DNA of 56,515 bases from Helicobacteraceae bacterium. Its GTDB lineage: Bacteria > Campylobacterota > Campylobacteria > Campylobacterales > Sulfurimonadaceae. A program made the translations under genes and the position numbers. Under the pieces are notes generated by a model. The model worked only from the letters and a program-made list of their open reading frames with translations. It was not told where the DNA came from and did no database searches. Positions 18,429-27,450 of the stretch are shown piece after piece (positions within the stretch are counted from its first letter, which is position 1; each line of letters begins with the position of its first letter). The DNA is taken from the NCBI GenBank assembly GCA_027063225.1, contig JAMOSG010000009.1, positions 1-56,515 of the forward strand, written 5' to 3'.

Positions 18429-19210
18429 ATATTTTTCCTCTCAAATGGGATCCCTCTTTTTGTTTTAATAACAAAATTACAAAGATCTCTTACATAATGG
18501 TTTTGTGTTGTATCTAAAAGTTGTGTTGCACTCTCTTTTAGTGGTTTTCCAGACTCAAAAAGTTCTTTATATGCAACTTTTAGTTCATTAATATCATCTC
18601 TTGAAATATTACGACGAAGTCCTGTAAGGTTTAAACCTCTAAGCATTGCACGGTTACCCTCTGCCATACAAAATGGTGGAATATCTTGCGCTAATGCACT
18701 AGCACCTCCAACCATCGCATAATCACCCACATGAACAAATTGATGAATTGGTGTCATTCCACCAACAACAACATAATCACCAAGCTCAACATGTCCAGCA
18801 AGTGTTGCAGCATTTGCTAAAATACAATGGTTTCCTATAATAACATCATGCCCTAAATGCACGTAACCCATAAAAAGGTTATGGTTTCCAACTATAGTTT
18901 TACCACCACCACCTTTTGTACCTGGGTTAAAAAGTGTAAATTCACGAATTGTATTATCATCACCAATAATCAACTCTACATCTTCACCATCATATTTTAA
19001 ATCTTGAGGGATTGAACCAAGTACTGCATGGGAAAAGATTCTATTATTTTTACCAATAGTTGTTTTACCATAAATGCAAGCACCCTGCGCAATAGTTGTA
19101 TTGTCCCCTATTTTTGCTTCTGCTGAAATAAAACAAAATGCACCTATCTCAACATTTTCGCCAATTACAGCACCATCTTCAATAACTGCAAGATTAGATA
19201 TTTTACTCAT
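18425..19210 (-). CDS. lpxA: UDP-N-acetylglucosamine O-acyltransferase
   Basis: LpxA performs the first acylation of UDP-GlcNAc in lipid A synthesis. Left-handed beta-helix hexapeptide repeats fill residues 5-190, with the catalytic-site region [12 protein letters not shown] and the diagnostic [20 protein letters not shown]. The C-terminal helical domain follows [10 protein letters not shown]. Length 261 is normal. It overlaps fabZ by 1 nt and clpX by 4 nt. FabZ and LpxA both draw on 3-hydroxyacyl-ACP, which fits their pairing. Confidence 0.96.
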   Translation of the reverse strand: MSKISNLAVIEDGAVIGENVEIGAFCFISAEAKIGDNTTIAQGACIYGKTTIGKNNRIFSHAVLGSIPQDLKYDGEDVELIIGDDNTIREFTLFNPGTKGGGGKTIVGNHNLFMGYVHLGHDVIIGNHCILANAATLAGHVELGDYVVVGGMTPIHQFVHVGDYAMVGGASALAQDIPPFCMAEGNRAMLRGLNLTGLRRNISRDDINELKVAYKELFESGKPLKESATQLLDTTQNHYVRDLCNFVIKTKRGIPFERKNI

Positions 19211-19656
19211 TATTTATCTACAACCATCGCTTTTAATTCAGCTTCTGAAACAAGTTTATCATCAACAAATGCTTCACCTTTAAGCATCCAAATAGCACCT
19301 TTATGTTTTAAAACACTAATGCGATACTCAAGTCTATCCCCTGGTTTTACAGGTGAGCGAAATTTTGCTTTATCGATACTCATAAAATAAACAACTTTTT
19401 GCGCAGCTTCCTCTTTAGTCATCTCCATACTTTTAAATGCTAAGATTCCACCAGCTTGTGCCATACCTTCTAAAATCATAACACCTGGATAGATTGGGTG
19501 TCCTGGGAAATGCCCTTGGAAAACATTATCTCCAATTGTTACATTTTTATAACCAACTAAACTTTCATTTTTAACAATATCTGTAATACGATCAACCAAT
19601 AAAAAAGGGAAACGGTGAGGAAGAATCTCTTGAATTTCAACAACATCCATAGTCAT
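19210..19656 (-). CDS. fabZ: 3-hydroxyacyl-ACP dehydratase FabZ
   Basis: FabZ dehydrates 3-hydroxyacyl-ACP in fatty acid synthesis. The hotdog-fold motif [20 protein letters not shown] contains the catalytic His and Glu. The frame is open to a TTG at 19662, but ATG at 19656 sits about 9 nt after AAGG, so that start is preferred (148 aa); a second ATG at 19650 is also possible. First gene of the lpxA-clpX-mreB-mreC cluster. Confidence 0.95.
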   Translation of the reverse strand: MTMDVVEIQEILPHRFPFLLVDRITDIVKNESLVGYKNVTIGDNVFQGHFPGHPIYPGVMILEGMAQAGGILAFKSMEMTKEEAAQKVVYFMSIDKAKFRSPVKPGDRLEYRISVLKHKGAIWMLKGEAFVDDKLVSEAELKAMVVDK

Positions 19657-19704
19657 AAGCAAAAACCTTGTAAAATAATTTTACTTATTCTAGCGAAAAA
19701 ACTA

Positions 19705-20787
19705 TTATATTACGATTAGTTTTTCTTTAATGTCATCATAAGTTATCGCATCAAGAAAAATCTCTAATTTATTCTGTGGTATTTTATCTAAAATAATTAT
19801 TGGTGAGAGGTTGTAAGGCTCCTCTAAAAGAGTTAAACGCAATTTTTGCTCCTCTTGAAATGTTGGTGCATTTGCTACAATCTCTTTTACATTTTTATAG
19901 TTTTTTTCTAAAAGAGCATTAAACTTTTCAACACTTAAAAAAACTATCTCCTCTCGATTAAAATAGTGTATATCATTATGTGCAAACTCTATTCTTCCTT
20001 GTGCTTTTTTACGAAGAAGCAGTGAGTATGAAAGAGCATAAGAATCTAAAATATTTGTTTTTTTCTCAATCACTTTTAAAAAAAACTGCCTATAGTTTAA
20101 AAACTTTTGTTTTACTATTTTATAGGCAATATTTTGTTCATCAAGCTCCATTCTATGCTCATAAAAAGCAAATCTCTCCTCAATAGAAGCAGGCAAAATC
20201 TGCTTTGAAATACTACAAAACATCTCATCCATTAGTTTTTCTTGAGAAAAACGTTGTTTACGTAAACCAAAAATACATCCACAATAATCTTGCCTATAGA
20301 GTTGTTGCTCTTTAGTAACTCTACTTTGGTCTTGTGTTCCCCCACCACTTCTATAATCTACTGCTACAAACTCCACTCCATGTTTTTTATAAAACGCTTC
20401 ACCACTACGTTTGAGTTGTTCTTGAGATTTTAAAGGGCTTACAAGAAGTGTTGTTGTGAACTTTTTTTCACCAAGTTCTAATGCTTTATTTGCACTTACT
20501 TCAAAACGTCTATCAAAACATACTTCACAACGCTTACCTTTTTCTGGTTCATCTTCTAACCCCTCTACAATCTTTAGCCATTCATCAAAATCATACTCCC
20601 CTTCAAGAAGTTCAATACCAAGTTTTTTACAACTTCTTTGAACATCAAGTAAGCGTAAAGCATACTCTGAGTAAGGGTGAATATTTGGATCATAAAAAAA
20701 GCCTATAAGTTTTTCATTAGGAAAATCTTTTTGAAGTTTTTCTAAAAAAAAGTGGGAATCTACACTACAACAGATATGTACTAACAT
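19705..20787 (-). CDS. queH: Epoxyqueuosine reductase QueH with long C-terminal extension
   Basis: QueH reduces epoxyqueuosine to queuosine in tRNA. The N-terminal 200 residues carry the DUF208/QueH cysteines: HICCSVD, CEVCFDRR and DYCGCIFG, with LLVSPLKSQ between. The enzyme core is usually about 200 residues; here another 150 follow with no recognisable domain. The frame extends to 20895, but that would overlap the cyclophilin gene and run through a perfect hairpin, so ATG at 20787 directly before LVHICC is chosen (360 aa). queA of the same pathway is at 26404. Confidence 0.88.
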   Translation of the reverse strand: MLVHICCSVDSHFFLEKLQKDFPNEKLIGFFYDPNIHPYSEYALRLLDVQRSCKKLGIELLEGEYDFDEWLKIVEGLEDEPEKGKRCEVCFDRRFEVSANKALELGEKKFTTTLLVSPLKSQEQLKRSGEAFYKKHGVEFVAVDYRSGGGTQDQSRVTKEQQLYRQDYCGCIFGLRKQRFSQEKLMDEMFCSISKQILPASIEERFAFYEHRMELDEQNIAYKIVKQKFLNYRQFFLKVIEKKTNILDSYALSYSLLLRKKAQGRIEFAHNDIHYFNREEIVFLSVEKFNALLEKNYKNVKEIVANAPTFQEEQKLRLTLLEEPYNLSPIIILDKIPQNKLEIFLDAITYDDIKEKLIVI

Positions 20788-20810
20788 TTTAACTACTTTG
20801 TAAGGGGATA

Positions 20811-20834
20811 AACACCCAAAAAAAATTGGGTGTT
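20811..20834 (-). terminator. Hairpin between cyclophilin and queH
   Basis: AACACCCAA (20811-20819) and TTGGGTGTT (20826-20834) form a perfect 9-bp stem with a 6-nt loop, placed after the cyclophilin stop (20846) and before the queH start (20787). The T tail in the minus direction is short, so termination may be partial. Confidence 0.6.
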
Positions 20835-20845
20835 TTAAGGAGAGG

Positions 20846-21355
20846 TTATTTCGATTCGAAAATTTCGATTTTTTCGATACTGTCTTGTCCAACAATAGAA
20901 TCTAAAACAGCAAAAGAGTCTGCATCATCCTCCTCAATTCCACCAAAAACAGTATGAACACCATCTAAATGTGGACATGGAACAAAACAGATAAAGAACT
21001 GACTTCCACCAGTATTTGGTCCAGCGTGAGCCATAGAGAGTGTTCCTTTTACATGTTTATGAACATTTTTATCTGTTTCACAAGCAATAGCCCACTCTGG
21101 TCCACCAGTTCCTGTTCCATGTGGACAACCACCTTGAGCCATAAAACCTGGAATTACACGGTGAAATGTTAAGTTATCATAAAATCCACTTTGTGCTAAA
21201 TGTGCAAAGTTTGCAACAGTATTTGGTGTTTCTTCTGGATAAAGCTTTAACCAAATATCACCTTTATTCGTTGTGATTTTAGCATATTGAAGTTTTGCTA
21301 ACTCATCCTCTGTTAAATTGTACTCTTTAAGTTGTGTTCTTCCAAACATATTCAT
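20846..21355 (-). CDS. Cyclophilin-type peptidyl-prolyl cis-trans isomerase
   Basis: A 169-residue cytoplasmic cyclophilin without signal peptide. The active-site region FHRVIPGFMAQGG, followed by GTGGPEWAIACE, MAHAGPNTGGSQFFI and the closing HTVFGGI, is complete, including the catalytic Arg and the Phe/Gln/His ligands of the proline pocket. It accelerates prolyl isomerisation in protein folding. Followed by a hairpin terminator, so probably monocistronic or the last gene of a short unit. Confidence 0.94.
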   Translation of the reverse strand: MNMFGRTQLKEYNLTEDELAKLQYAKITTNKGDIWLKLYPEETPNTVANFAHLAQSGFYDNLTFHRVIPGFMAQGGCPHGTGTGGPEWAIACETDKNVHKHVKGTLSMAHAGPNTGGSQFFICFVPCPHLDGVHTVFGGIEEDDADSFAVLDSIVGQDSIEKIEIFESK

Positions 21356-21387
21356 CCTTTTTTTTTCAAAATTATATTCAAAATTGA

Positions 21388-23112
21388 TTAATCTAATGTT
21401 ATTTTAAACGTAACTCTACGTGACTCTTTTTTATCTTCTACCCCATTTCTCATAATAGGCTTAGAAAAAGAGTGCATATTACCTTGTAAAATCTTTGCTA
21501 AAAAGTGTTGTGAAGTAGCCTTTTGTGTGTGAAAGATATAATAAATAACATTATATGCTCTTTGCATAGAAAGTTTTAAATTATTTAAATATCTTTGTGT
21601 AAAATCAACTTTATTCCATTCACTAGAAGTAAAACCATTAACTTCTAAAGTTTTTATATATTGAGCATTTTTTTCTAAAAATAGTACAAATTTCTTACTA
21701 AACTTTTTTAAAAATATCTTTTGAGATGGAGAAAGTTTAGCACTACTAACCTGAAATAAAAGAGATTTATCTTTTAGAGTTATCTCTAAATTTTTATCTA
21801 TAGTTATATACCCTTTTTCTATCTCTGTTTGAAAAATATTTTGAAGTTTTGTATAAAAATTTTGTTTTAGTTTAGAATACTTTATTTGTTTTTGAACAAT
21901 TTTACCTTTACTATCAAGCTTTAACATCCACATTTTTGAAACTTGTGAATTTTCTGGTGTTGTTATACCAACAACACCAACTGTAGAATCCCTTAAAATA
22001 GTAAGTGCATAAAACTGATCTTTATTATCCTCTCCAAAATGTTCTTGACTCAGCATACTGAGTTCACTGTCAAAAAGCATTACAAGACCATCTCTATTAT
22101 AAGTATCTTGTACATATCCAACACCCATTAAATTCCCATTTTTAAACTCTTGGATTGCAACAAGTTTACTTGAGTAAGTTGTTTTTATTGTTCTATCTTT
22201 TAAAATATTAAAGTATCTATCAAATTTTACAAGACGTACTTGTTTTTTTTGCATCTCATCTTCAACGACACCAAGAACTATAAAACCACCATCTTGAAGC
22301 TCTAAAAGTTTTGTTGCATCAAATTCATCTGTCGTAAATATCTCTTTTAAAAGAAGTTTATCTCCATTTTCATCAATTCTCATAAGATAAACATTCTTTT
22401 GAGTTTTATATAAAACAACAAATGAACCATCAAAACTCTCAAAAGCATCTATTGAAAAGTCATCTTTTATTGTTCCAAATTTTTTTGCCCATTTTACAGA
22501 AAAAGTTGATGAAAGCCTTATAAGATAAACATCATTTTCACCTAAACCATTTTCAAAAATATCATCTTGAAAATTTCTACTTGAACGTGATGTCGCAACA
22601 ACTAAAAAACCACCATCTTTTAATGCTACCACTCTTTTAAGTGTATCAAAATTTTTTGTTCCAAGTTTTTGTTCAAATCTCTTATTACCATTACCATCTA
22701 AGGCAACAACAACTAATTCTCCTCTTTCTAAATAACCCCCTACTACATAACCATTTGTAGGTGTTTTCACAACTGCCTTAGCTTGTGCAAAATCTTGTAA
22801 TTCAATATCTTTTGAAAATGAATACTCACCATAAGAATTCACTTTTAAAAGATACATCACATAACCATATTTGTTTTGCCCTAAAGAGTCTAAATAACTA
22901 AAAGCATCACTATATTCAATCCCACCTACATACTGTTTTTGAGGATTATAACGATTTGAAAAACCTACACAACTTAGAGTATTTGTATAATCTTGGGTAA
23001 TATCAAATAATGCACTATCAAATGGTTTATCTACAACAATAGAAAAATCGCTGTTGGTTGCTAAAAGAAGTTTTGGTAAAAGAAAAAAAGGGAGAAGTTT
23101 TTTTAGTTTCAT
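21388..23112 (-). CDS. Exported beta-propeller-like protein with OmpA-like C-terminus
   Basis: A 574-residue protein with a signal peptide (about 1-18, ending LLLATNS). Residues about 40-400 hold repeated strands of the type DGGFLVVA, DGSFVVLY and DGGFIVLG, each followed by a lysine- and aspartate-containing strand, as in beta-propellers. The C-terminus (about 440-570) resembles an OmpA peptidoglycan-binding domain: LEVNGFTSSEW, then an Asn/Leu/Arg helix and a final RRVTFKITL strand. It may tether an extracytoplasmic propeller to the cell wall. No enzymatic residue is visible and the function is unknown. Confidence 0.65.
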   Translation of the reverse strand: MKLKKLLPFFLLPKLLLATNSDFSIVVDKPFDSALFDITQDYTNTLSCVGFSNRYNPQKQYVGGIEYSDAFSYLDSLGQNKYGYVMYLLKVNSYGEYSFSKDIELQDFAQAKAVVKTPTNGYVVGGYLERGELVVVALDGNGNKRFEQKLGTKNFDTLKRVVALKDGGFLVVATSRSSRNFQDDIFENGLGENDVYLIRLSSTFSVKWAKKFGTIKDDFSIDAFESFDGSFVVLYKTQKNVYLMRIDENGDKLLLKEIFTTDEFDATKLLELQDGGFIVLGVVEDEMQKKQVRLVKFDRYFNILKDRTIKTTYSSKLVAIQEFKNGNLMGVGYVQDTYNRDGLVMLFDSELSMLSQEHFGEDNKDQFYALTILRDSTVGVVGITTPENSQVSKMWMLKLDSKGKIVQKQIKYSKLKQNFYTKLQNIFQTEIEKGYITIDKNLEITLKDKSLLFQVSSAKLSPSQKIFLKKFSKKFVLFLEKNAQYIKTLEVNGFTSSEWNKVDFTQRYLNNLKLSMQRAYNVIYYIFHTQKATSQHFLAKILQGNMHSFSKPIMRNGVEDKKESRRVTFKITLD

Positions 23113-23160
23113 TAGCTGTTAATAGTCTAATTTAAAGGTGGTGCAACAGCACCAAAGAAC

Positions 23161-23424
23161 TTATTTTAAGTTCTCAAATGGTGCAGTTACAACTTGCTTA
23201 CGAGTTACCGTATATGGAACTAATGCAGCAGCACGAGCACGTTTAATTGCTGTAGAGATCATATCTTGGTGACGTTTACAGTTACCAGTTAAACGACGTG
23301 GCATAATTTTGTATCTCTCTGAAAGAGAAAAACGTAAAGATGCTACATCTTTATAATCCATAAAATCAACTTTTGCTTCACAATATTTACAATATCTTTT
23401 TTTGTATTTTCTTTTTTCTGACAT
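23161..23424 (-). CDS. rpsR: 30S ribosomal protein bS18
   Basis: An 87-residue S18 with the conserved [21 protein letters not shown] (split here as [16 protein letters not shown] and MPRRLTGNC) and a [11 protein letters not shown] tail. CKYC near the N-terminus could bind zinc. It binds bS6 on the platform of the small subunit. Third gene of the rpsF-ssb-rpsR operon, starting 25 nt after ssb. Confidence 0.97.
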   Translation of the reverse strand: MSEKRKYKKRYCKYCEAKVDFMDYKDVASLRFSLSERYKIMPRRLTGNCKRHQDMISTAIKRARAAALVPYTVTRKQVVTAPFENLK

Positions 23425-23449
23425 GTTATTACCTTTTATATATTATTTT

Positions 23450-24031
23450 CTAAAATGGGATTTCATCTTCATCTATATCGATGCTAGGTATCTCTTGTGT
23501 TGGCATCTCACGAGCTGGTTGTTGTTGCTGTGAGTAACTATTTTGTTGAGCAAAATCGTTACTAGGTTGTGTTTGTTGATTATAGCTTTGTGCAGAACCT
23601 GCATCATAACTATTTGCACCATAAGCACCACCTGCTGCCATACCTTGATTCATACCTTGTTGATTCATCGAATTTGATGGTTGATTCATCTGCATATTTT
23701 GAGAATCTGCTCTTGAGTCTAACATCTGCATAGTTTCAACTGTTACAGAGTGTTTAGAACGCTTTTGTCCATTTTGGTCAACCCATTGCTCAAAGTTCAG
23801 TCTGCCCTCAACGAGAATTTTACTTCCACGTCTTAAGTATTGGTTTGCAACCTCACCACTTCTTCCAAAAAAAGTGATATCAATAAACATCACTTCCTCT
23901 TTTTTTTCACCATTGCTAGTGAACTTACGACTAGTAGCGATGGCAGTTTTTGCAATAGCCATACCCGCTTGAGAGTATCTTAGCTCTATGTCACGTGTTA
24001 AGTTACCAACCAAAATTACTTTATTGAACAT
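23450..24031 (-). CDS. ssb: Single-stranded DNA-binding protein
   Basis: A 193-residue SSB. The OB fold occupies residues 1-105 (MFNKVILVGNLTRDIELRY start, FGRSGEVANQYLRRGSKILVEGRL). A Gln/Asn/Gly/Ser-rich disordered linker follows, and the acidic tip DIDEDEIPF binds partner proteins in replication and repair. Standard architecture. Located between rpsF and rpsR as in many bacteria. Confidence 0.97.
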   Translation of the reverse strand: MFNKVILVGNLTRDIELRYSQAGMAIAKTAIATSRKFTSNGEKKEEVMFIDITFFGRSGEVANQYLRRGSKILVEGRLNFEQWVDQNGQKRSKHSVTVETMQMLDSRADSQNMQMNQPSNSMNQQGMNQGMAAGGAYGANSYDAGSAQSYNQQTQPSNDFAQQNSYSQQQQPAREMPTQEIPSIDIDEDEIPF

Positions 24032-24070
24032 ATAAGTTTTCCTTTAATGTACTTAAGAATCTCAAAAAGA

Positions 24071-24445
24071 TTACTCAGCAGCTGCCTCTGTAGACTCTTC
24101 TGTTTTTGTAGATTTATTTGCTTTCTCTACTAACTCATTCCATGCTGTTACTTCACGGTTTGTATCGTATTTGATTGTAACAAAACGAAGAAGATCTTCA
24201 TTGATACGGAAACGTCTTTCAATTTCAGAGATAGCTGATGGAGTAGCTGTATAATATATAACATGGTAATAACCACGCTCATTTCTTTCAATTGGGTAAG
24301 CTAATTTTCTCATACCCATTGCATCTCTTGCAGCGATTTCACCACCGTTTGATGTAATAACTTCTTCGATAGCATTAATGCTTGCTTGAATCTCTTCTGC
24401 TGTTAAAGTAGGTTTAACTACTACTAAGTTTTCATAATTTCTCAT
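24071..24445 (-). CDS. rpsF: 30S ribosomal protein bS6
   Basis: bS6 with the typical MRNYENLVVVKP start, a mid-domain NERGYYHVIYY and a Lys/Thr/Glu-rich tail ending EAAAE (124 aa). The frame is open 19 codons further upstream, but that stretch is the 5' leader with a candidate S6:S18 RNA, and the ATG at 24445 follows AAGGAG by about 9 nt, so this start is chosen. First gene of rpsF-ssb-rpsR and probably autoregulated with bS18. Confidence 0.96.
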   Translation of the reverse strand: MRNYENLVVVKPTLTAEEIQASINAIEEVITSNGGEIAARDAMGMRKLAYPIERNERGYYHVIYYTATPSAISEIERRFRINEDLLRFVTIKYDTNREVTAWNELVEKANKSTKTEESTEAAAE

Positions 24446-24475
24446 ATAGTATGAACTCCTTTTGGTATTTGCTTC

Positions 24476-24522
24476 CCTTTCGGCTTGGTATATAGCACAC
24501 AATTGTGTTACAAAGAGAAAGG
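24476..24522 (-). ncRNA. Candidate S6:S18-binding rpsF leader RNA
   Basis: In the rpsF 5' leader, CCUUU (24522-24518) pairs with AAAGG (24480-24476) as P1. CUUUGUA (24515-24509) pairs with UACCAAG (24490-24484), with one mismatch, as P2. P2 is capped by the self-complementary ACACAAUUGUGU (24508-24497). Between P2 and P1, the 3' strand carries an unpaired CCG (24483-24481) opposite a 2-nt CU. A CCG bulge between two stems is the known recognition element of the S6:S18 leader motif, by which the proteins repress their own operon. The assignment rests on manual folding. Confidence 0.62.
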
Positions 24523-24530
24523 AACACGCG

Positions 24531-24536
24531 ATTATA
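24531..24536 (-). promoter_or_regulatory. Candidate -10 of the rpsF operon
   Basis: A minus-strand TATAAT (24536-24531) is followed by a GC-rich CGCG discriminator, common in ribosomal protein and stringent promoters. A start near 24524 would place the leader RNA exactly at the 5' end. The -35 is not clear. Confidence 0.5.
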
Positions 24537-24635
24537 TTAAAAAGCCACTTAAGTTTAGATTATAAACAAGCAGAAATTAAAAAAAAATTGGCTATAGTTG
24601 CACAAAATTTTTACCTCTTAATTAAAGATATACTT

Positions 24636-25637
24636 ATGGCAGCAAAAAGAAAAAAAACAAAACCTAAAACAAAAAAAAGATCACAAAATAATCAAAAAAT
24701 TGAAAAAACAAATAAACTCCTTGCCTATATAGTATGGGGACTTTCTACAGTAGTAGTTTTTCTTTTAGGTATTATTGCTACATACTACTTTACACAGCAT
24801 GAAGAGAAAACTCCTCAAAAAATTCTTCATATTCAAAAAGAAGTACCTCCAAAACAATCTACTACAAAAATAAGAGAAGAGTTAAAAAATGTTTTAGATT
24901 CACAACAAAAAAACAATTACATAACACCATCGCATGAAATCGATGAAAAAGTGGCTATTCCACCACAAAAAAGAGTTGTAAAAAGAACAGTCAAAAAACC
25001 TAAACTTGCTATTATTATAGATGATGTATGTACAAAAACTCAAATTCGTCGCATTCACAACTTAGGAATTTTAGTAAATATCTCTTTTTTACCTCCAAGT
25101 AAAACAAGACCAAACTCTGCAAAATTAGCTAAAAAAGAGCCTGCTTATATGGTACACCTTCCAATGGAAGCTATGCACTTTAACAAAGAGGAACCCTTTA
25201 CTTTTCATGTACACGATTCTCAAAATGTGATAAAAAAACGTATTCACGAACTTAAAGAACTCTTTCCACGTGTAAAATATATTAACAACCATACAGGTAG
25301 TAAATTTACCTCCAATGAAAGAGCGATGAATAAGCTTATTTATGTCCTTAACAAGGAGCATATTCTATTTATAGATAGCAGAACAACAAGTAGAACAAAA
25401 GTAAAGAAAGTGATGCAAAACTACGGACTAAAATATTTAGCACGTGATATTTTCTTAGATAATAAACAAGATAAAGCATATATTCAAAAACAGATTAAAA
25501 AAGCTGTGCGCATTGCAAAAAAACATGGAAGTGCTATTGCAATTTGCCATCCACATAAAATTACACTCCAAACACTTAAAGACTCAAAAGAGCTTTTTAA
25601 AGATGTTGAGTTAGTACTTGTAGATAAACTCTACTAA
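24636..25637 (+). CDS. Divergent polysaccharide deacetylase family protein (YibQ-like)
   Basis: The start ATG at 24636 gives a 333-residue protein with a very basic cytoplasmic N-terminus (KRKKTKPKTKKR), one transmembrane helix (about residues 29-52) and an extracytoplasmic domain. That domain contains KLAIIIDDVCTKTQIRRI, MVHLPMEAM, NNHTGS and AIAICHPH, the motifs of the divergent deacetylase family (DUF610, YibQ). The Asp-Asp and His residues match the metal site of carbohydrate deacetylases; the substrate, perhaps peptidoglycan, is unknown. An upstream in-frame extension to 24462 overlaps rpsF and is rejected. It precedes dprA by 1 nt. Confidence 0.82.
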   Translation: MAAKRKKTKPKTKKRSQNNQKIEKTNKLLAYIVWGLSTVVVFLLGIIATYYFTQHEEKTPQKILHIQKEVPPKQSTTKIREELKNVLDSQQKNNYITPSHEIDEKVAIPPQKRVVKRTVKKPKLAIIIDDVCTKTQIRRIHNLGILVNISFLPPSKTRPNSAKLAKKEPAYMVHLPMEAMHFNKEEPFTFHVHDSQNVIKKRIHELKELFPRVKYINNHTGSKFTSNERAMNKLIYVLNKEHILFIDSRTTSRTKVKKVMQNYGLKYLARDIFLDNKQDKAYIQKQIKKAVRIAKKHGSAIAICHPHKITLQTLKDSKELFKDVELVLVDKLY

Positions 25638-25638
25638 A

Positions 25639-26409
25639 ATGCCACTTTTAACTAGCCACATACCAGAACTTGACTCCATGAAGAGCTACCCTCAAAAGAT
25701 TTTTTTCGAGGGTAATACAGAACTTTTACATAAAAGAAAAATCTCCATTATTGGTACACGTAAACCATCAAAATATACAAGAGAAGTTTTGTTTGAACTC
25801 TCCTCAAAACTCTCTAATGCTGGCGTTTGTATAGTAAGTGGTGGTGCAATGGGGTGTGATGCAATTGCACACCAAGGTGCAAAAAACAATACCATTGCAG
25901 TACTTCCAAATGGTATAGATATAAAATACCCAAAAATCAATACAAACCTTTTACAAAATATTCAAGACAATGCTTTACTTCTTTCACAATTTGAAGAGGG
26001 TTTTAAAGCACGTCCTTGGAGTTTTGTAGTGAGAAATGAACTTGTTGTTGCTTTGGGTGAAGTTTTAGTTGTAGCAGAAGCAGACCTCAATAGTGGTAGT
26101 ATGAGAAGTGTAGAGTTTGCAAAAGCAATGAAAAAAAAGATTTTTGTTTTACCACATAGACTTAAGGAGAGTTTGGCAACACAAAAACTTTTACAAGACA
26201 ATGAAGCTAAAGCTATTTACGATATAGATACTTTTGTAGAAAAATTTGCACCTCAAGCAAGCCAAAAAACTCAAGATCCATTTTTAAACTACTGCTCTTT
26301 AAACCCAACTTATGAGGAAGCTTTAGCAAAGTTTCCATCTGAAGTTTTTGAAGCAGAGTTAAGCGGTAGTATTGTTGTTAAAAATGGTAAAGTTTTTTTA
26401 GCTTTATAA
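25639..26409 (+). CDS. dprA: DNA-processing protein DprA
   Basis: DprA loads RecA on incoming single-stranded DNA during natural transformation. The Rossmann-like core is complete: ISIIGTRKPSKYT (about 34-46), VSGGAMGCDAIAHQGA (about 72-87), LPNGIDIKYPKIN and SEFEEG-like SQFEEGFKARPWSFVVRNELV. At 256 residues it is the short form; the last 50 residues may be a reduced winged-helix domain. It is 1 nt downstream of the deacetylase gene and ends in a 6-nt convergent overlap with queA. Confidence 0.93.
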   Translation: MPLLTSHIPELDSMKSYPQKIFFEGNTELLHKRKISIIGTRKPSKYTREVLFELSSKLSNAGVCIVSGGAMGCDAIAHQGAKNNTIAVLPNGIDIKYPKINTNLLQNIQDNALLLSQFEEGFKARPWSFVVRNELVVALGEVLVVAEADLNSGSMRSVEFAKAMKKKIFVLPHRLKESLATQKLLQDNEAKAIYDIDTFVEKFAPQASQKTQDPFLNYCSLNPTYEEALAKFPSEVFEAELSGSIVVKNGKVFLAL

Positions 26410-27450
26410 AATAAGCATTGCATCACCATACGAGTAAAATCTATACTCTTTAGCAATCGCCTCTTCATACAACTCTAATGTTTTTTCCAATCCTACAAAT
26501 GAAGCCACTAACATAAGAAGTGTTGATTTTGGAAGGTGAAAATTTGTAAGAAGATGATTCACTCTTTGCGGTTTATTTTGCGGATGTAAAAAAAGGTTTG
26601 CTTCACCACTAAGTTGCTCTTTGTGACGGACATAATACTCTATAGTTCTAGTTGAAGTTGTACCAACACTCAAAATTGGGATTGTAGAATCTAAAAGCTC
26701 TTTTGTTTCTTTTGGAATTTCATAATACTCTGAGTGCATTGGATGTTCTGTAATAACCTCAGACTCAACAGGTTTAAATGTTCCACTCCCTACATGAAGT
26801 GTTACATAAGCTGTTTTAAAATTTTGCATAATTCTTTGGTGTTGTTCTTGTGTAAAATGAAGTGATGCGGTAGGAGCTGCTACTGCACCCTCTTTTTGTG
26901 CAAATACACTTTGGTACTCGCTTTCATCTTCACTATTATCTTCACGTGCGATATATGGTGGAAGTGGGACATGCCCTATTGCATCTAAAATAGGTAAAAC
27001 ATCTTCAAAACGAAGTTTAACCCCATTTTTATAAAACTCTACAATACGTGTTCCATCCTCTAACAGCTCAACAACCACCGCTTTTAAATCTTGCTCAAAA
27101 AATATCTCTTGTTCTAACTTCACACGACCACGAATATAAACATGTACTTTTAAAGCATCAAGTGGACGATTTATAAGAAGCTCAATTTTTCCTCCACTAC
27201 TCTTTTTACCATACAAACGCGCTTTAATCACTTTTGTATCATTAAAAACAAGTGCTACATCTTTTGGTAAAAATTTTTCAAATTCATAAAAATATGTATG
27301 AGTAATAGAGTTGTCTGCTCTATTATAAACCAAGAGTTTTGCACTATCTCTTGGTGATGCAGGATGTGTTGCTATAAGCTCTTGAGGAAGAGTAAAATCA
27401 TAACTTTGCGTTAAAAGCTCTTTACTCTTCATCTTCTTGCTCATCTTCAT
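26404..27450 (-). CDS. queA: S-adenosylmethionine:tRNA ribosyltransferase-isomerase
   Basis: QueA transfers and isomerises the SAM ribosyl group onto 7-aminomethyl-7-deazaguanine tRNA, giving epoxyqueuosine. Clear motifs are YDFTLPQELIATHP, SAKLLVYNR, LVFNDTKVIKARLYGKK (here ALVFNDTKVI), AAPTASLHFT and TNFHLPKSTLLMLVASF. The ATG at 27450 lies within the end of tatC; in-frame ATGs at 27444 and 27432 are alternatives, the latter closest to the normal family start. It overlaps tatC on the same strand and dprA convergently. queH, the next enzyme, lies at 19705. Confidence 0.95.
   Translation of the reverse strand: MKMSKKMKSKELLTQSYDFTLPQELIATHPASPRDSAKLLVYNRADNSITHTYFYEFEKFLPKDVALVFNDTKVIKARLYGKKSSGGKIELLINRPLDALKVHVYIRGRVKLEQEIFFEQDLKAVVVELLEDGTRIVEFYKNGVKLRFEDVLPILDAIGHVPLPPYIAREDNSEDESEYQSVFAQKEGAVAAPTASLHFTQEQHQRIMQNFKTAYVTLHVGSGTFKPVESEVITEHPMHSEYYEIPKETKELLDSTIPILSVGTTSTRTIEYYVRHKEQLSGEANLFLHPQNKPQRVNHLLTNFHLPKSTLLMLVASFVGLEKTLELYEEAIAKEYRFYSYGDAMLIL

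Noticed and set aside
20788..20895. N-terminal extension of queH by 36 codons
   Set aside because: It overlaps the cyclophilin gene, passes through a perfect hairpin, and the family starts at the MLVHICC segment.
24446..24502. N-terminal extension of rpsF by 19 codons
   Set aside because: The normal bS6 start MRNYE has a good ribosome site, and the upstream part is the structured leader.
24462..24635. N-terminal extension of the deacetylase gene by 58 codons
   Set aside because: It would overlap the rpsF leader and promoter, and the basic tail and membrane helix already begin at 24636.
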